In this document: piece by piece, positions 1 through 7,207 of the stretch
Position numbering within the stretch: the first letter of the stretch is position 1
Layout of the letters: each line of letters begins with the position of its first letter
Source: Verrucomicrobiota bacterium
Lineage (GTDB): Bacteria; Verrucomicrobiota; Verrucomicrobiia; Chthoniobacterales; UBA10450
Reading direction: 5' to 3'
DNA: 10,418 nucleotides
NCBI GenBank assembly: GCA_003217965.1
Contig: QHNB01000075.1
Coordinates: 12,960 to 23,377 of the forward strand
Position numbers and translations under genes: made by a program
The notes under the pieces: model-generated
Told to the model about the DNA's origin: nothing
Seen by the model: the letters and a program-made list of their open reading frames with translations, nothing else
The model's database searches: none

Positions 1-681
1 GGTCGAACGTATCCGCCCAGAGGTGGCTATCATTCTCGGCTTTGATCAGTTGAACGTTGATACGAATTTGGTCGGTCGAACGCTGCACGCTTCCCTCCAG
101 GATGTTCGCGACCCCGAGCTGTTTTGCGACTGCCGCGACGTCGTCCGGCGCGCTTTTGAAACGCTGCGTTGATCCGCACGAAATAACTTTCAAATCGGTG
201 ATCTTCGCCAGCCGAGTAATGATCTCGTCTTGAATTCCGGCGGCGAAATAGGCGTTGTCCGGGTCGCGGCTGAGATTGGCGAATGGTAGGACCGCGATCG
301 ATTTTGCCGGCAATGCAGCGTTCCCAATTCGGTTTTGAGCTGTGTACCGCCCGAGAAAAAAGATTCCGATAGATAGCGCGGCCGCGATGATTACGACGTA
401 GATCCAGGTTTTCTTCTTTGATTGCGCTACGTCGGATTGATCGAGAGCCTCGGTGCGCTTGAGGCCTTGCGGCGTCAGCTCAAATGCCCAGGCGATGATC
501 AGCGCAATCGGAAAACCGATCATCAGCAACACGACCAGGCGGATAGTCCAATCGGAATTTCGAAGAATGGAAAAACCTGCGTTGCGACCTGAATCAATAG
601 CCAGGCCACCACGGCGTAGGTGACGGCCACCTTGTAAACGTTACGCCGCTTCAGCTCGGCGAAAAAGCCCGGCAGATTCAA
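1..681 (-). CDS. TolB-like membrane-anchored regulatory protein (N-terminal part, frameshifted)
   Basis: This is the N-terminal part of a protein with a short cytoplasmic head, transmembrane segments and a TolB/FlgO-like domain, of the kind usually followed by TPR repeats (COG5616-like); the C-terminus lies beyond the left edge. A TTG start at 681-679 gives NLPGFFAELKRRNVYKVAV, a motif I know from many Verrucomicrobiota proteins, then a helix containing VVAWLLIQVATQVFPFFEIP. At about 549-552 the frame breaks and reads into TGA. One extra T on the plus strand (CAATTCGG instead of CAATCGG) would restore NWTIRLVVLLMIGFPIALI and an open frame to the window edge. That frame has a second hydrophobic segment (TWIYVVIIAAALSIGIFFLG) and the TolB-like stretch SIAVLPFANLSRDPDNAYF, then ILEGSVQRS. 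The TTG lies 6 nt after the aldehyde dehydrogenase stop, with a weak AGG in front, so coupled translation is plausible. The frameshift may be a real mutation or a sequencing error. The role is probably sensory or regulatory, but the partner is unknown. Confidence 0.75.
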
Positions 682-687
682 GGAGAC

Positions 688-2181
688 CTATTTCGCGATG
701 CAGATGTTCTTTGGCTCGGTGAAAAACCGGAGCGCTTCTTCGCCGCCTTCACGACCAACGCCGCTTTGTTTCATCCCGCCGAAGGGCACGCGCAGATCGC
801 GCACTAGCCAGCAATTCACCCAAACCGTTCCGGTGTGAATTTGCTCCGCGACACGATGGGCGCGATTTAGGTTTTGCGTCCAAACGCTCGAGGCCAGGCC
901 GTAGTCGGTGTCGTTGGCGTAACCGATCACTTCCTCTTCGCTGTCGAACGGTGTGATTGTGATGACCGGCCCGAAGATTTCTTCGCGGTTTGTGCGACAT
1001 GAAACGGGCAGGCCGGTGACCACAGTTGGCTGAAAAAAGTACCCATCCCGACAGCGGTCGTTGATTAAATTCGGAGTAGAGCCTCCGAGCACAACCTTGC
1101 CCCCCTCTTTCTGTGCGAGATTGACGTAAAACATCACTTTATCTAGCTGAGTTTCGTTCACCATCGCGCCTTGATCAGTCGTCAGTTCCAACGGATCACC
1201 CACTTTCAGCTTCGACACTTTATCGATAAATCGATCGATGAAGTCTTGGTAGGCCGATCTTTCTACGAATACGCGCGAACCGCATAGACAAACCTGTCCC
1301 TGGTTCGTGAATGAAGAACGGACGCTCCCGGCGATGGCGGCATCGAGGTCGGCATCGGCGAAAACGATGTTCGGATTTTTTCCTCCAAGCTCGAGGGAGA
1401 CCTTCTTGAACAGAGGCGCGCACGTCTCGGCCACTTTGCGCCCAGTCACCGTGCCCCCGGTGAATGAGATGGTGTTGATCTTCGGATGGGCGGTGATTGC
1501 CGCGCCGACATTTGGTCCAGTGCCGTGGACGATGTTGAGCACGCCATTGGGCAATCCAGCTTCGCGACAGAGTTCGCATAAAAGATACGCGGTCATCGGC
1601 GTCAGCTCGCTCGGCTTCGCAATGGCCGTGTTCCCGACGGCAATGGCGGGCGCGATTTTCCAGCTCAACAAATAGAGCGGTAGATTCCAGGGCGAAATCA
1701 ACCCCGCGATTCCGCGCGGCTGCCGCAGGGTGTAGTTGAACGCGACGTTGTCGGTAATGTGTGCTTCCGATTCGGTATGCAGGATGGCAGTGGCGAAAAA
1801 TCGAAAATTGCTGGCCGCGCGTGGAATATCCATCGTGCGGGCCAAAGAAAGCGGTTTACCCGTGTCGATCGATTCCGCGCGTGCCAGCTTCTCCAGGTCG
1901 CGCTCGACCAGATCGGCAATGCGCAGGAGAACGCGAGAGCGGTCGGTCGCTGGTATGCTAGACCATTTCGGGAACGCTTTCTCCGCCGCGGCGACAGCGA
2001 GATCGACATCCCGATTATCACTGTCCGCGACTTGGCAGTACGGTTTTCCCGTCGCGGGCTCGATATTGTCGAGATATTTTCCTCCAACCGGCTCAACGAA
2101 TTGACCGTCGATGAAGTTGCGAATTTGGAGTGGTTCGGTGCGCACTGCTAAGATTGTAAACGCCGAATCCGCCTCCGCCAA
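688..2181 (-). CDS. Aldehyde dehydrogenase, ALDH8A1 / 2-aminomuconate-6-semialdehyde dehydrogenase type
   Basis: This is an NAD(P)-dependent aldehyde dehydrogenase of about 485-497 residues, the normal full length. Numbered from the TTG at 2181, the catalytic set is complete: Asn166 in SPWNLPLY, the cofactor motif FTGGTVTG at 240-247, general base Glu264 in LELGGKNP, nucleophile Cys298 in NQGQVCLC and EEIFGPV at 400-406. The segments LARTMDIPR (113-121), FRFFA and VNCWLVRDLRVPFGGM (455-470) closely match human ALDH8A1 and bacterial 2-aminomuconate or 2-hydroxymuconate semialdehyde dehydrogenases. In those enzymes conserved arginines in these two segments bind the substrate carboxylate. Oxidation of a muconate-type semialdehyde (tryptophan/kynurenine or aromatic ring breakdown) is therefore the best guess, but no other gene of such a pathway is in the window. 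The start is uncertain. The TTG at 2181 has no ribosome site, and a GTG at 2145-2143 would give an N-terminus (RTEPLQIRNFIDG) closer to the family's usual length. Confidence 0.93.
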   Translation of the reverse strand: MAEADSAFTILAVRTEPLQIRNFIDGQFVEPVGGKYLDNIEPATGKPYCQVADSDNRDVDLAVAAAEKAFPKWSSIPATDRSRVLLRIADLVERDLEKLARAESIDTGKPLSLARTMDIPRAASNFRFFATAILHTESEAHITDNVAFNYTLRQPRGIAGLISPWNLPLYLLSWKIAPAIAVGNTAIAKPSELTPMTAYLLCELCREAGLPNGVLNIVHGTGPNVGAAITAHPKINTISFTGGTVTGRKVAETCAPLFKKVSLELGGKNPNIVFADADLDAAIAGSVRSSFTNQGQVCLCGSRVFVERSAYQDFIDRFIDKVSKLKVGDPLELTTDQGAMVNETQLDKVMFYVNLAQKEGGKVVLGGSTPNLINDRCRDGYFFQPTVVTGLPVSCRTNREEIFGPVITITPFDSEEEVIGYANDTDYGLASSVWTQNLNRAHRVAEQIHTGTVWVNCWLVRDLRVPFGGMKQSGVGREGGEEALRFFTEPKNICIAK

Positions 2182-2249
2182 GGTTATGGCGTGGCAGGCG
2201 CGTCAGGTGTTGAACAAGGCGCCGGCGGACTTTGTTGGCAACGTACGCT

Positions 2250-2456
2250 CTAGCGGTTTGTGCGATCGGAGAGTTTCCACAGCCAGAAACTCATGGCCCC
2301 GGCGACTACAACGGCCACTGCGCTCCCCCAAAGGGGAAAGTGACTGCCGGCGACAATCACCTCCGCTCGCGTGATCAGGCGCAGCAATTGCGCCAAACAC
2401 ACTAATCCGAAGATAGCAGCGGCGACCCTCAGGCCGAGGACGATTTGTGAATTCAC
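2250..2456 (-). CDS. Small two-helix membrane protein
   Basis: This is a 68-residue hydrophobic protein starting with GTG at 2456, with a weak purine-rich site (GAAGAG) 8 nt upstream. Two membrane helices are visible, at about residues 5-27 (containing LRVAAAIFGLVCLAQLLR) and 40-61 (containing WGSAVAVVVAGAMSFWLWKL). A short loop joins them, and the tail SDRTNR is charged. The pattern resembles small uncharacterised membrane proteins I associate with Verrucomicrobiota, but I cannot name a family or a function. It is co-directional with the aldehyde dehydrogenase, about 70-105 bp ahead of it depending on that gene's start, so the two may share a transcript. An overlapping frame on the same strand (2203-2400) is less protein-like and was not chosen. 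Confidence 0.65.
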   Translation of the reverse strand: MNSQIVLGLRVAAAIFGLVCLAQLLRLITRAEVIVAGSHFPLWGSAVAVVVAGAMSFWLWKLSDRTNR

Positions 2457-2474
2457 CTGCGTTGCTCTTCGGAA

Positions 2475-2504
2475 TTAATAACTGTTTTAACGTCGTGACA
2501 GCAA
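2475..2504 (-). promoter_or_regulatory. Candidate promoter of the minus-strand cluster
   Basis: On the minus strand, TTGCTG (2504-2499) is followed after 18 bp by TATTAA (2480-2475), a loose match to the -35 and -10 boxes of a housekeeping sigma factor. It would start transcription a few bases before the GTG at 2456. The match is weak (3 of 6 and 4 of 6 positions), so this is only a candidate. Confidence 0.2.
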
Positions 2505-2623
2505 CTTATTTCCGAGCCACCACCAAACACCAATCACTGCTAACGAAAAGGAGTTCCAGGCGAGCTTGGAAGGGTGCTTGTGTTTAAATTGTCGTGAAGC
2601 CTATGCTGAGCGTCAGCATTCAT
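2487..2623 (-). pseudogene. Possible tiny membrane-protein gene with a one-base frameshift
   Basis: A minus-strand frame ending in TAA at 2489-2487 encodes KHPSKLAWNSFSLAVIGV followed by WWWLGNKLLSRR. This looks like a single membrane helix with a positively charged end. The frame has no ATG, GTG or TTG before the helix and meets TAG upstream. An ATG at 2623 in a neighbouring frame (MNADAQHRLHDN) would join it if one T were added to the TTT run near 2587, giving a protein of about 45 residues. It would overlap the 5' region of the divergent lipoprotein gene. A chance open stretch is quite possible. Confidence 0.2.
2603..2619. repeat. Perfect 7-bp inverted repeat upstream of the lipoprotein gene
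   Basis: ATGCTGA-GCG-TCAGCAT is a perfect inverted repeat with a 3-bp centre, ending 28 bp before the lipoprotein ATG. It could be a repressor operator or a short hairpin in the leader RNA. It is not followed by a T run, so a terminator is unlikely. Confidence 0.4.
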
Positions 2624-2647
2624 TCGACTTCAACCACTAACAATCAC

Positions 2648-3070
2648 ATGAAAAAGAGAACAAGAGTTGGACTTTTTGCCGTCGCTGTTCTCATCAGCAT
2701 GGTGATTACTGCCTGCGCTGAAATGGGGGGCACGACCAGCAAAGGTTCCGTGCGAAAAGAGGAATTGCTTGTTCAGGCCGGGTTCAAGGTTAAGGCGGTA
2801 ACGACAGAGAAGCAGAAGCAACATCTGGCTGCGCTGGCTCCGAACAAAGTCTCAGCCGTCACCTACAATGGGAAACTGTATTATGCCTACCCGGACGCGG
2901 CGCACAATCGGATCTATGTCGGGAGACAGCCACAATATAATGCTTACAGACAGTTGTTAGGGGAGAGAATTGCTGAACTGGGCCCAAACTTAGGAATCAG
3001 TGAAGAAACAGCTGGACCGCACCGCATTGTAATCACCCAGTTCGATGGTTGGGGGCCGCTCGGCGAATAG
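2648..3070 (+). CDS. Putative lipoprotein of an uncharacterised family
   Basis: This 140-residue protein begins MKKRTRVGLFAVAVLISMVI and ends its signal peptide in the lipobox ITAC, with Cys23 as the predicted lipidated residue. A longer in-frame start at 2594 (GTG) would add 18 residues ahead of the signal, so the ATG at 2648 was chosen even though no clear ribosome site precedes it. Residues after the cysteine are Ala-Glu, without the Asp that holds lipoproteins in the inner membrane, so outer-membrane sorting is likely. The mature part carries LLVQAGFKVKAVTTEKQKQ, LAPNKV and then NGKLYYAYPDAAHNRIYVG. This matches a recurring pattern in unnamed proteins (AGFK...T...LPP.K....GK.YYVYADP....YVG...Y..Y) seen in proteobacteria and others. 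The usual CxC ahead of the YVG is absent here. The function is unknown. The gene stands alone on its strand, convergent with the inositol phosphate synthase gene. Confidence 0.8.
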   Translation: MKKRTRVGLFAVAVLISMVITACAEMGGTTSKGSVRKEELLVQAGFKVKAVTTEKQKQHLAALAPNKVSAVTYNGKLYYAYPDAAHNRIYVGRQPQYNAYRQLLGERIAELGPNLGISEETAGPHRIVITQFDGWGPLGE

Positions 3071-3179
3071 AATGGGCCTCCAGTTTATAGAACGCTTTAC
3101 AGGGCGACAGAGGAGTCAGCAGAAAGACAAAATCGTCGTGTAACGCCGCTCCCGCGATTTCTCTGGCAAATTGAACGAA

Positions 3180-4283
3180 TCAGGATTCCCGTTCGCCCCG
3201 GATGAATTGCTCAACGCAGCGGTGAGCTTCGTCATCGGTCATTTGAACCGGGGGATGCTTGGAAAAATAAGCGGACGCCGACCGGAGAACACCCCCAATG
3301 CCGCGATCCAACCCAAGCTTGCAACAGCGGATGGCATCGATTGCAATTCCGGCGGAGTTAGGTGAGTCCTCAACCGAAAGCTTGAGATCCAGTTCCATCG
3401 GCACATCGCCAAAAAGGCGTCCCTCGACACGAATAAAAGCGATTTTGTTGTCGCGTTGCCATGGGACATAGTCGCTCGGGCCGATATGGATATTTTCATC
3501 TGCGAGCCGCTCCCCAATAACGGATTGGACGGCTTCGGTTTTCGAGGTTTTCTTTGAGGCCAGGCGGCTGCGATTGAGCATGTTCAGGAAATCAGTATTT
3601 CCACCGGTGTTTAACTGGTAGGTCCTCTCCACTTTGACGCCTCGCTTGCGAAAAAGATCAACAATGGTGCGATGAATCACGGTCGCACCCATCTGCGCTT
3701 TGATGTCATCGCCGACGAGCGGCAGATTTTTGTCGGCAAAACGCTTTGCCCAAACCGGATCGCTAGCGATGAAAACCGGTATGTTGTTGACAAAGGCAAG
3801 GCCCGCCTTCAACGCACACCCGGCATAAAAACGCGTCGCTGCCTCCGAACCGACCGGCAGATAATTAACGAGAATCTCTGCGCAGGAATCTCTCAGCTCA
3901 GAGATGATCTGTTCGCGCGTAGATTCTTTTTCCAGCGGAAGAAACGTTCGAAGCGGGTCCTGGTCGCGCATATGGGGCGCATAGCTGTCGAAAACGCAGC
4001 CCATTTTTACGATTGCCCCGGTCAGACTAACTTTTTCGCAGAAAACCTTTGTGCAATTGGGGGGAGCGAAAATGGCTCTGCCGACATCGAGACCCACCTT
4101 ACGACGATCAATATCGAATGCGGCCACAACCTCGATGTCACCCGGTCGGTACGATCCGATCTCGCGATGCATGAGGCCGACAGCGGTGCCGTTGGTCGAC
4201 GAACCTTGATAAAAGTTTATTCCTTGGACGAGCGAACTGGCGCAGTTCCCGACTCCAACAATAGCGATTCGGATCTTTCTCAT
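3180..4283 (-). CDS. ino1: myo-Inositol-1-phosphate synthase (prokaryotic type)
   Basis: This cytoplasmic enzyme converts glucose-6-phosphate to 1L-myo-inositol-1-phosphate with an internal NAD+ redox cycle, the first step of inositol synthesis. At 367 residues it has the short length of the actinobacterial/archaeal type and not the roughly 500-residue eukaryotic type. An N-terminal Rossmann nucleotide site is visible (IAIVGVGNCASSLVQG, residues 6-21). The catalytic core contains LVNYLPVGSEAATRFYA (138-154), FVNNIPVFIASDP (164-176) and VGDDIKAQMGATVIHR (190-205). After it come LNTGGNTDFLNM (224-235), DYVPWQRDNKIAFIRVEG (271-288) and LDLKLSVEDSPNSAG (298-312), all family hallmarks with their lysines and aspartates in place. 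The start ATG at 4283 is preceded by a distant AAGG. It is divergent from the export operon with 189 bp between start codons. The product could feed phosphatidylinositol or compatible-solute synthesis; the window does not show which. Confidence 0.95.
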   Translation of the reverse strand: MRKIRIAIVGVGNCASSLVQGINFYQGSSTNGTAVGLMHREIGSYRPGDIEVVAAFDIDRRKVGLDVGRAIFAPPNCTKVFCEKVSLTGAIVKMGCVFDSYAPHMRDQDPLRTFLPLEKESTREQIISELRDSCAEILVNYLPVGSEAATRFYAGCALKAGLAFVNNIPVFIASDPVWAKRFADKNLPLVGDDIKAQMGATVIHRTIVDLFRKRGVKVERTYQLNTGGNTDFLNMLNRSRLASKKTSKTEAVQSVIGERLADENIHIGPSDYVPWQRDNKIAFIRVEGRLFGDVPMELDLKLSVEDSPNSAGIAIDAIRCCKLGLDRGIGGVLRSASAYFSKHPPVQMTDDEAHRCVEQFIRGERES

Positions 4284-4472
4284 TCTGAAAACGCAACCTT
4301 ATGCGTAGCAACGAGGTTCGAGCAAGATACAAGTTTATTTCCCCATATCGGGCATTGCCTGACAAAGCTTAAATAACGAATATTGAGGTTTTCGCGCATT
4401 TCGACAGAAGCACAACGAGCGGGCGCCGGGATTTTTGTTGAAAAACCAAATCGCGGCGAAGAGATAAACCAA
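4284..4472. promoter_or_regulatory. Divergent intergenic region (ino1 / export operon)
   Basis: These 189 bp separate the starts of two divergent transcription units, so both promoters should lie here. It is more AT-rich than the flanking genes around 4320-4385. I see possible -35 like elements (TTGTCA on the minus strand and CTGACA on the plus strand, overlapping near 4359-4366) but no convincing -10 partner for either, and no clear operator or riboswitch. Confidence 0.45.
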
Positions 4473-5873
4473 ATGCGTCGGGCATTTGCGGCGATAACAA
4501 TCCTGGTCGCTTTTGTTTTGGCCGGATCAATCTCGGCCGCGGCCTCTACCAACAGCATTGAAGAAGCGGTCGCGCTGGCCCAATCTCACAACCCGGAAAT
4601 CGCGATTGCGCGCAAGAAAATCCAGGGAGCGCGCGGCGGTATGATTGAGGCGCGTTCCGGATATTTGCCGTCTGTGGTATCGACCGGACTGTTCCGAGAG
4701 CACCAATACCAATCTGATACGCAACTTCGCAATGAGGACTACAACGCGTCCGTACGCATCGTCCAGAATCTTTACACGGGCGGCGCGGTCACAAGTCAGG
4801 TTGCAATTGCACGGCTCAATTTGGAAAGGCAGGACTTTGAGCTGCAGGCAGTTTCGAACAGAGTCACGATGGATGTACGGATCGCTTTTAACGAACTCCT
4901 CTTGAATCGGGCAAAGGTTGGCGTGCACGAGCAATCGGTGGTCGTCCTGCAAGAGGAGCTGAAGACACAACAGGAACGGCTTCGTGCCGGGATGGTGGGG
5001 CAATTGAATGTCGGCCGGGCCGAGGTTGCACTAGCGAATGAGCGGACGGAGAAAATCGATGCTCAGACACAATTAAAGAATTCCTATCTTCGTTTGGGCG
5101 AGCTACTAGGGCCGGGCTTCGGCCCAAATTCGCCGAATTCGCACTTCGAAGTATCGGGCCAGTTGCAATATCAGCCGGATCGCCCCGATCTAAACGAGTG
5201 TCTCGCTCGGGCTGACCGTGAGCGACCTGAGATTAAGGCAGATCAAATTGAAATTGAGATCGAAAATCGACAGGCAGATCTGGATAAGAGCGAACTACGG
5301 CCGCACGTGGAGGTCTTTTCCGGTTACGAGATTTACAATCAAACCGACCCGACCATTCATCCCGAGGTTAATTATGGATACATAGTCGGACTAAATGCGA
5401 AGTGGCATATCTTCGATGGTTTTGCGACCAAAGGAAGGCTGCAAGCGACACGCGCCCGCCGGGACGCAGCGGTTCAAGCGCTGGAAGCTAGGCGACTTTC
5501 GGTGGCGTCGGAAGTACGCAGCGCCTTTCTTGATTTGGAACAGGCAGATCATGTGCTTGAATCAGAAACAAAAAATGTAGAAACCGCGAGTGAATCGCTC
5601 GAGATTGCAAAAGCGAACCTCAGTGCGGGGTTGGGAACTCAACTCGATATTTTACAGGCGACCGCAGATGTAACCCGCACCCGTACTACTCGATTGAGCA
5701 CGATTTACCTGCATAATGTGGCGCTGGAGCGACTCGCACGTGCTTGCGCGACTTTACCAGATGCGCTCAGATTTATTTCAAAAACCTCCGGCGCCGAAAC
5801 CAGAGGCAAGAAGGGGCCGGGACTCACCGCGACTGATGTTGCCCATCCGCCGAACCATCTGGGTCAACGATGA
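4473..5873 (+). CDS. TolC-family outer-membrane efflux protein (first of two)
   Basis: This is the outer-membrane factor of a trans-envelope export system: such proteins form trimeric beta-barrels with a long periplasmic alpha-helical tunnel. From the ATG at 4473 it has 466 residues, typical of the family. A signal peptide is clear (MRRAFAAITILVAFVLAGSI, cleavage near SAAA, residues 21-24), and GAAGAG lies about 12 nt before the ATG. A TTG at 4383 would put 30 unneeded residues in front of the signal and was rejected. Two OEP repeats follow. The first opens with SIEEAVALAQSHNPEIAIAR and contains VRIVQNLYTGGAVTSQV; the second starts near LNECLARADRERPEIKADQI and contains NAKWHIFDGFATKGRLQATR. 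The helix-rich segments are full of Gln, Glu, Ala and Arg, as expected for the tunnel. The C-terminus carries about 30 residues beyond the usual end (rich in Gly, Lys, Pro). It overlaps the next gene by 4 bp (ATGA). Confidence 0.93.
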   Translation: MRRAFAAITILVAFVLAGSISAAASTNSIEEAVALAQSHNPEIAIARKKIQGARGGMIEARSGYLPSVVSTGLFREHQYQSDTQLRNEDYNASVRIVQNLYTGGAVTSQVAIARLNLERQDFELQAVSNRVTMDVRIAFNELLLNRAKVGVHEQSVVVLQEELKTQQERLRAGMVGQLNVGRAEVALANERTEKIDAQTQLKNSYLRLGELLGPGFGPNSPNSHFEVSGQLQYQPDRPDLNECLARADRERPEIKADQIEIEIENRQADLDKSELRPHVEVFSGYEIYNQTDPTIHPEVNYGYIVGLNAKWHIFDGFATKGRLQATRARRDAAVQALEARRLSVASEVRSAFLDLEQADHVLESETKNVETASESLEIAKANLSAGLGTQLDILQATADVTRTRTTRLSTIYLHNVALERLARACATLPDALRFISKTSGAETRGKKGPGLTATDVAHPPNHLGQR

Positions 5874-7198
5874 TACGGTTAAGAATTATACCTTCGCTTT
5901 TAATCGTGCCTTGGGTGGCGACAACGCATGGGATCACTCTTGATGCATTGATGCAAAAAGCGATTGAGAAGAATCCGGAGATCCAGAAGGCGAGACTCGA
6001 TTTAGAACAGGCTTTCGGACGCCGACTGGTATTCCGGGCGGTGGCGTTGCCGGACGCGACGATTGGAATCACCGCGGGCGCGCAAGGAGGACATCGCGCG
6101 GGGGAGAAACCGATTCAACCCTTCGGATTCGCTTACGGCAATTTCAGCCAACCGATTTTCAATGCGATTGTGCCTCCATCACTCCGGCGAGGCGATGTCG
6201 AACTGTTGATCGCCCAGCAACGTTTAAACGTTGCGGTTGTTGATCAGCTCCATGCTGCCCGGCTCGCCTTTTACACAGCACTTTATAATCGTTCGTTAAG
6301 AAAGGTGCGAGTGGAACAACGCCAGCGCCTCGAGCAAGACGTCAGCAGCCAAAAAGAGAGATACCAATCAGGTCTGGCTACCCGCGACGTGTTGGTTGGA
6401 GCGGAAGTGCAAACGCGGGAACTCGATTCGCGCATCGAGGCCGCCCAACGCGCCTATGACGGCGCGGTCCTCAAATTGGCCGAAGCGATGGGCGAAAATC
6501 TCGGAGCGGGGGCCAAATTGCTAGAGCCGGACGGCGAATTGAATTATGCATCCGTCGATGTTGATCTTGATCGGGAAATTAAGACGGCGTTGGAACGCCG
6601 GCCCGATCTGCAACTTGCGCGTCTTCTTGTTCGGGCTGCCAACGAAGACCAGCGGATTATCGAGGCAGCCTATTACCCGACCGTCAACGCCGTCGTATAC
6701 GGTGATTATATTCCGGTTTCTGGAGTGCGCCGCGAGAACACAGCTTCCCCGCGCCGCTCTGATAACGTAATCTCCTCCGAAATTCGGGCCGGTGCGGCCT
6801 ACACATGGCAGGTGGTGGACAATGGTAAAACCTACGGGGCGGTTCTAAAGCAGCGTTCGGCCCGCGAAATCAACGAGCTCGCTCTTCAAAAACTAGAGGC
6901 GGACGTGCCTCGTGAGATGTCGCGGATCCATCACGATCTCGAGTCGATCGGAGTGAAACACCGATCGCTCGTGGGAGCCTCCTCCGTCGCTGAAGAAAAT
7001 GCATCGACTGTTCAACAAAATCTGGCAGAGGGTATCGTATCGCAGTTCGAATTTCGGCTGGCCGAGAACGATGCGCTCGAGGTAAAGAGCAATCTAATTG
7101 CGTTGGCATATCAACAAAACGTCGCGCTGGCCGAATGGGATCGAGCGACCGGGCGATATTTCCAATTTTCCAATGTTCCCTCGCAAAACGTGCGATAA
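5870..7198 (+). CDS. TolC-family outer-membrane efflux protein (second of two)
   Basis: This is a second outer-membrane factor, 442 residues, with its ATG inside the stop of the first (ATGA at 5870-5873), so it is probably translated by coupling. A signal peptide runs over roughly residues 1-21 (MIRLRIIPSLLIVPWVATTHG). The first OEP repeat starts ITLDALMQKAIEKNPEIQKA and the second near DREIKTALERRPDLQLARLL. Family features include YNRSLRKVRVEQRQR, KERYQSGLATRDVLVGAEV in the first coiled region, AAYYPTVNAVVYGDYIPV before the second barrel part, and a final NVALAEWDRATGRYF. By eye it is only distantly similar to its neighbour, so this is not a recent tandem duplication. It may form a homotrimer used by the same pump for another substrate, or possibly mix with the first factor; neither can be decided from sequence. 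Its TAA stop is in the same reading frame as the adaptor gene that follows. Confidence 0.92.
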   Translation: MIRLRIIPSLLIVPWVATTHGITLDALMQKAIEKNPEIQKARLDLEQAFGRRLVFRAVALPDATIGITAGAQGGHRAGEKPIQPFGFAYGNFSQPIFNAIVPPSLRRGDVELLIAQQRLNVAVVDQLHAARLAFYTALYNRSLRKVRVEQRQRLEQDVSSQKERYQSGLATRDVLVGAEVQTRELDSRIEAAQRAYDGAVLKLAEAMGENLGAGAKLLEPDGELNYASVDVDLDREIKTALERRPDLQLARLLVRAANEDQRIIEAAYYPTVNAVVYGDYIPVSGVRRENTASPRRSDNVISSEIRAGAAYTWQVVDNGKTYGAVLKQRSAREINELALQKLEADVPREMSRIHHDLESIGVKHRSLVGASSVAEENASTVQQNLAEGIVSQFEFRLAENDALEVKSNLIALAYQQNVALAEWDRATGRYFQFSNVPSQNVR

Positions 7199-7207
7199 TT
7201 CCCGTCC

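Noticed and set aside
1698..2104. Several overlapping open frames on both strands in the 5' half of the aldehyde dehydrogenase gene
   Set aside because: All coincide with a well-conserved ALDH coding sequence; their products are Arg/Ser-rich shadow translations.
2203..2400. 65-codon minus-strand frame overlapping the small membrane protein
   Set aside because: The alternative frame at 2250-2456 has two convincing membrane helices; this one has none.
3071..3179. Possible bidirectional terminator between the two convergent genes
   Set aside because: No GC-rich hairpin with a T run is visible on either strand.
3171..3365. Small plus-strand frame at the 3' end of the inositol phosphate synthase gene
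   Set aside because: It is antisense to conserved C-terminal codons and is not protein-like.
3672..4376. Long plus-strand open frame (234 codons) opposite the inositol phosphate synthase gene
   Set aside because: It lies antisense to a gene with full family motifs, and its translation has no domain or signal, so it is a shadow frame.
4527..5003. Minus-strand open frame (158 codons) within the first outer-membrane factor gene
   Set aside because: It is antisense to a clear TolC-family protein and shows no recognisable features.
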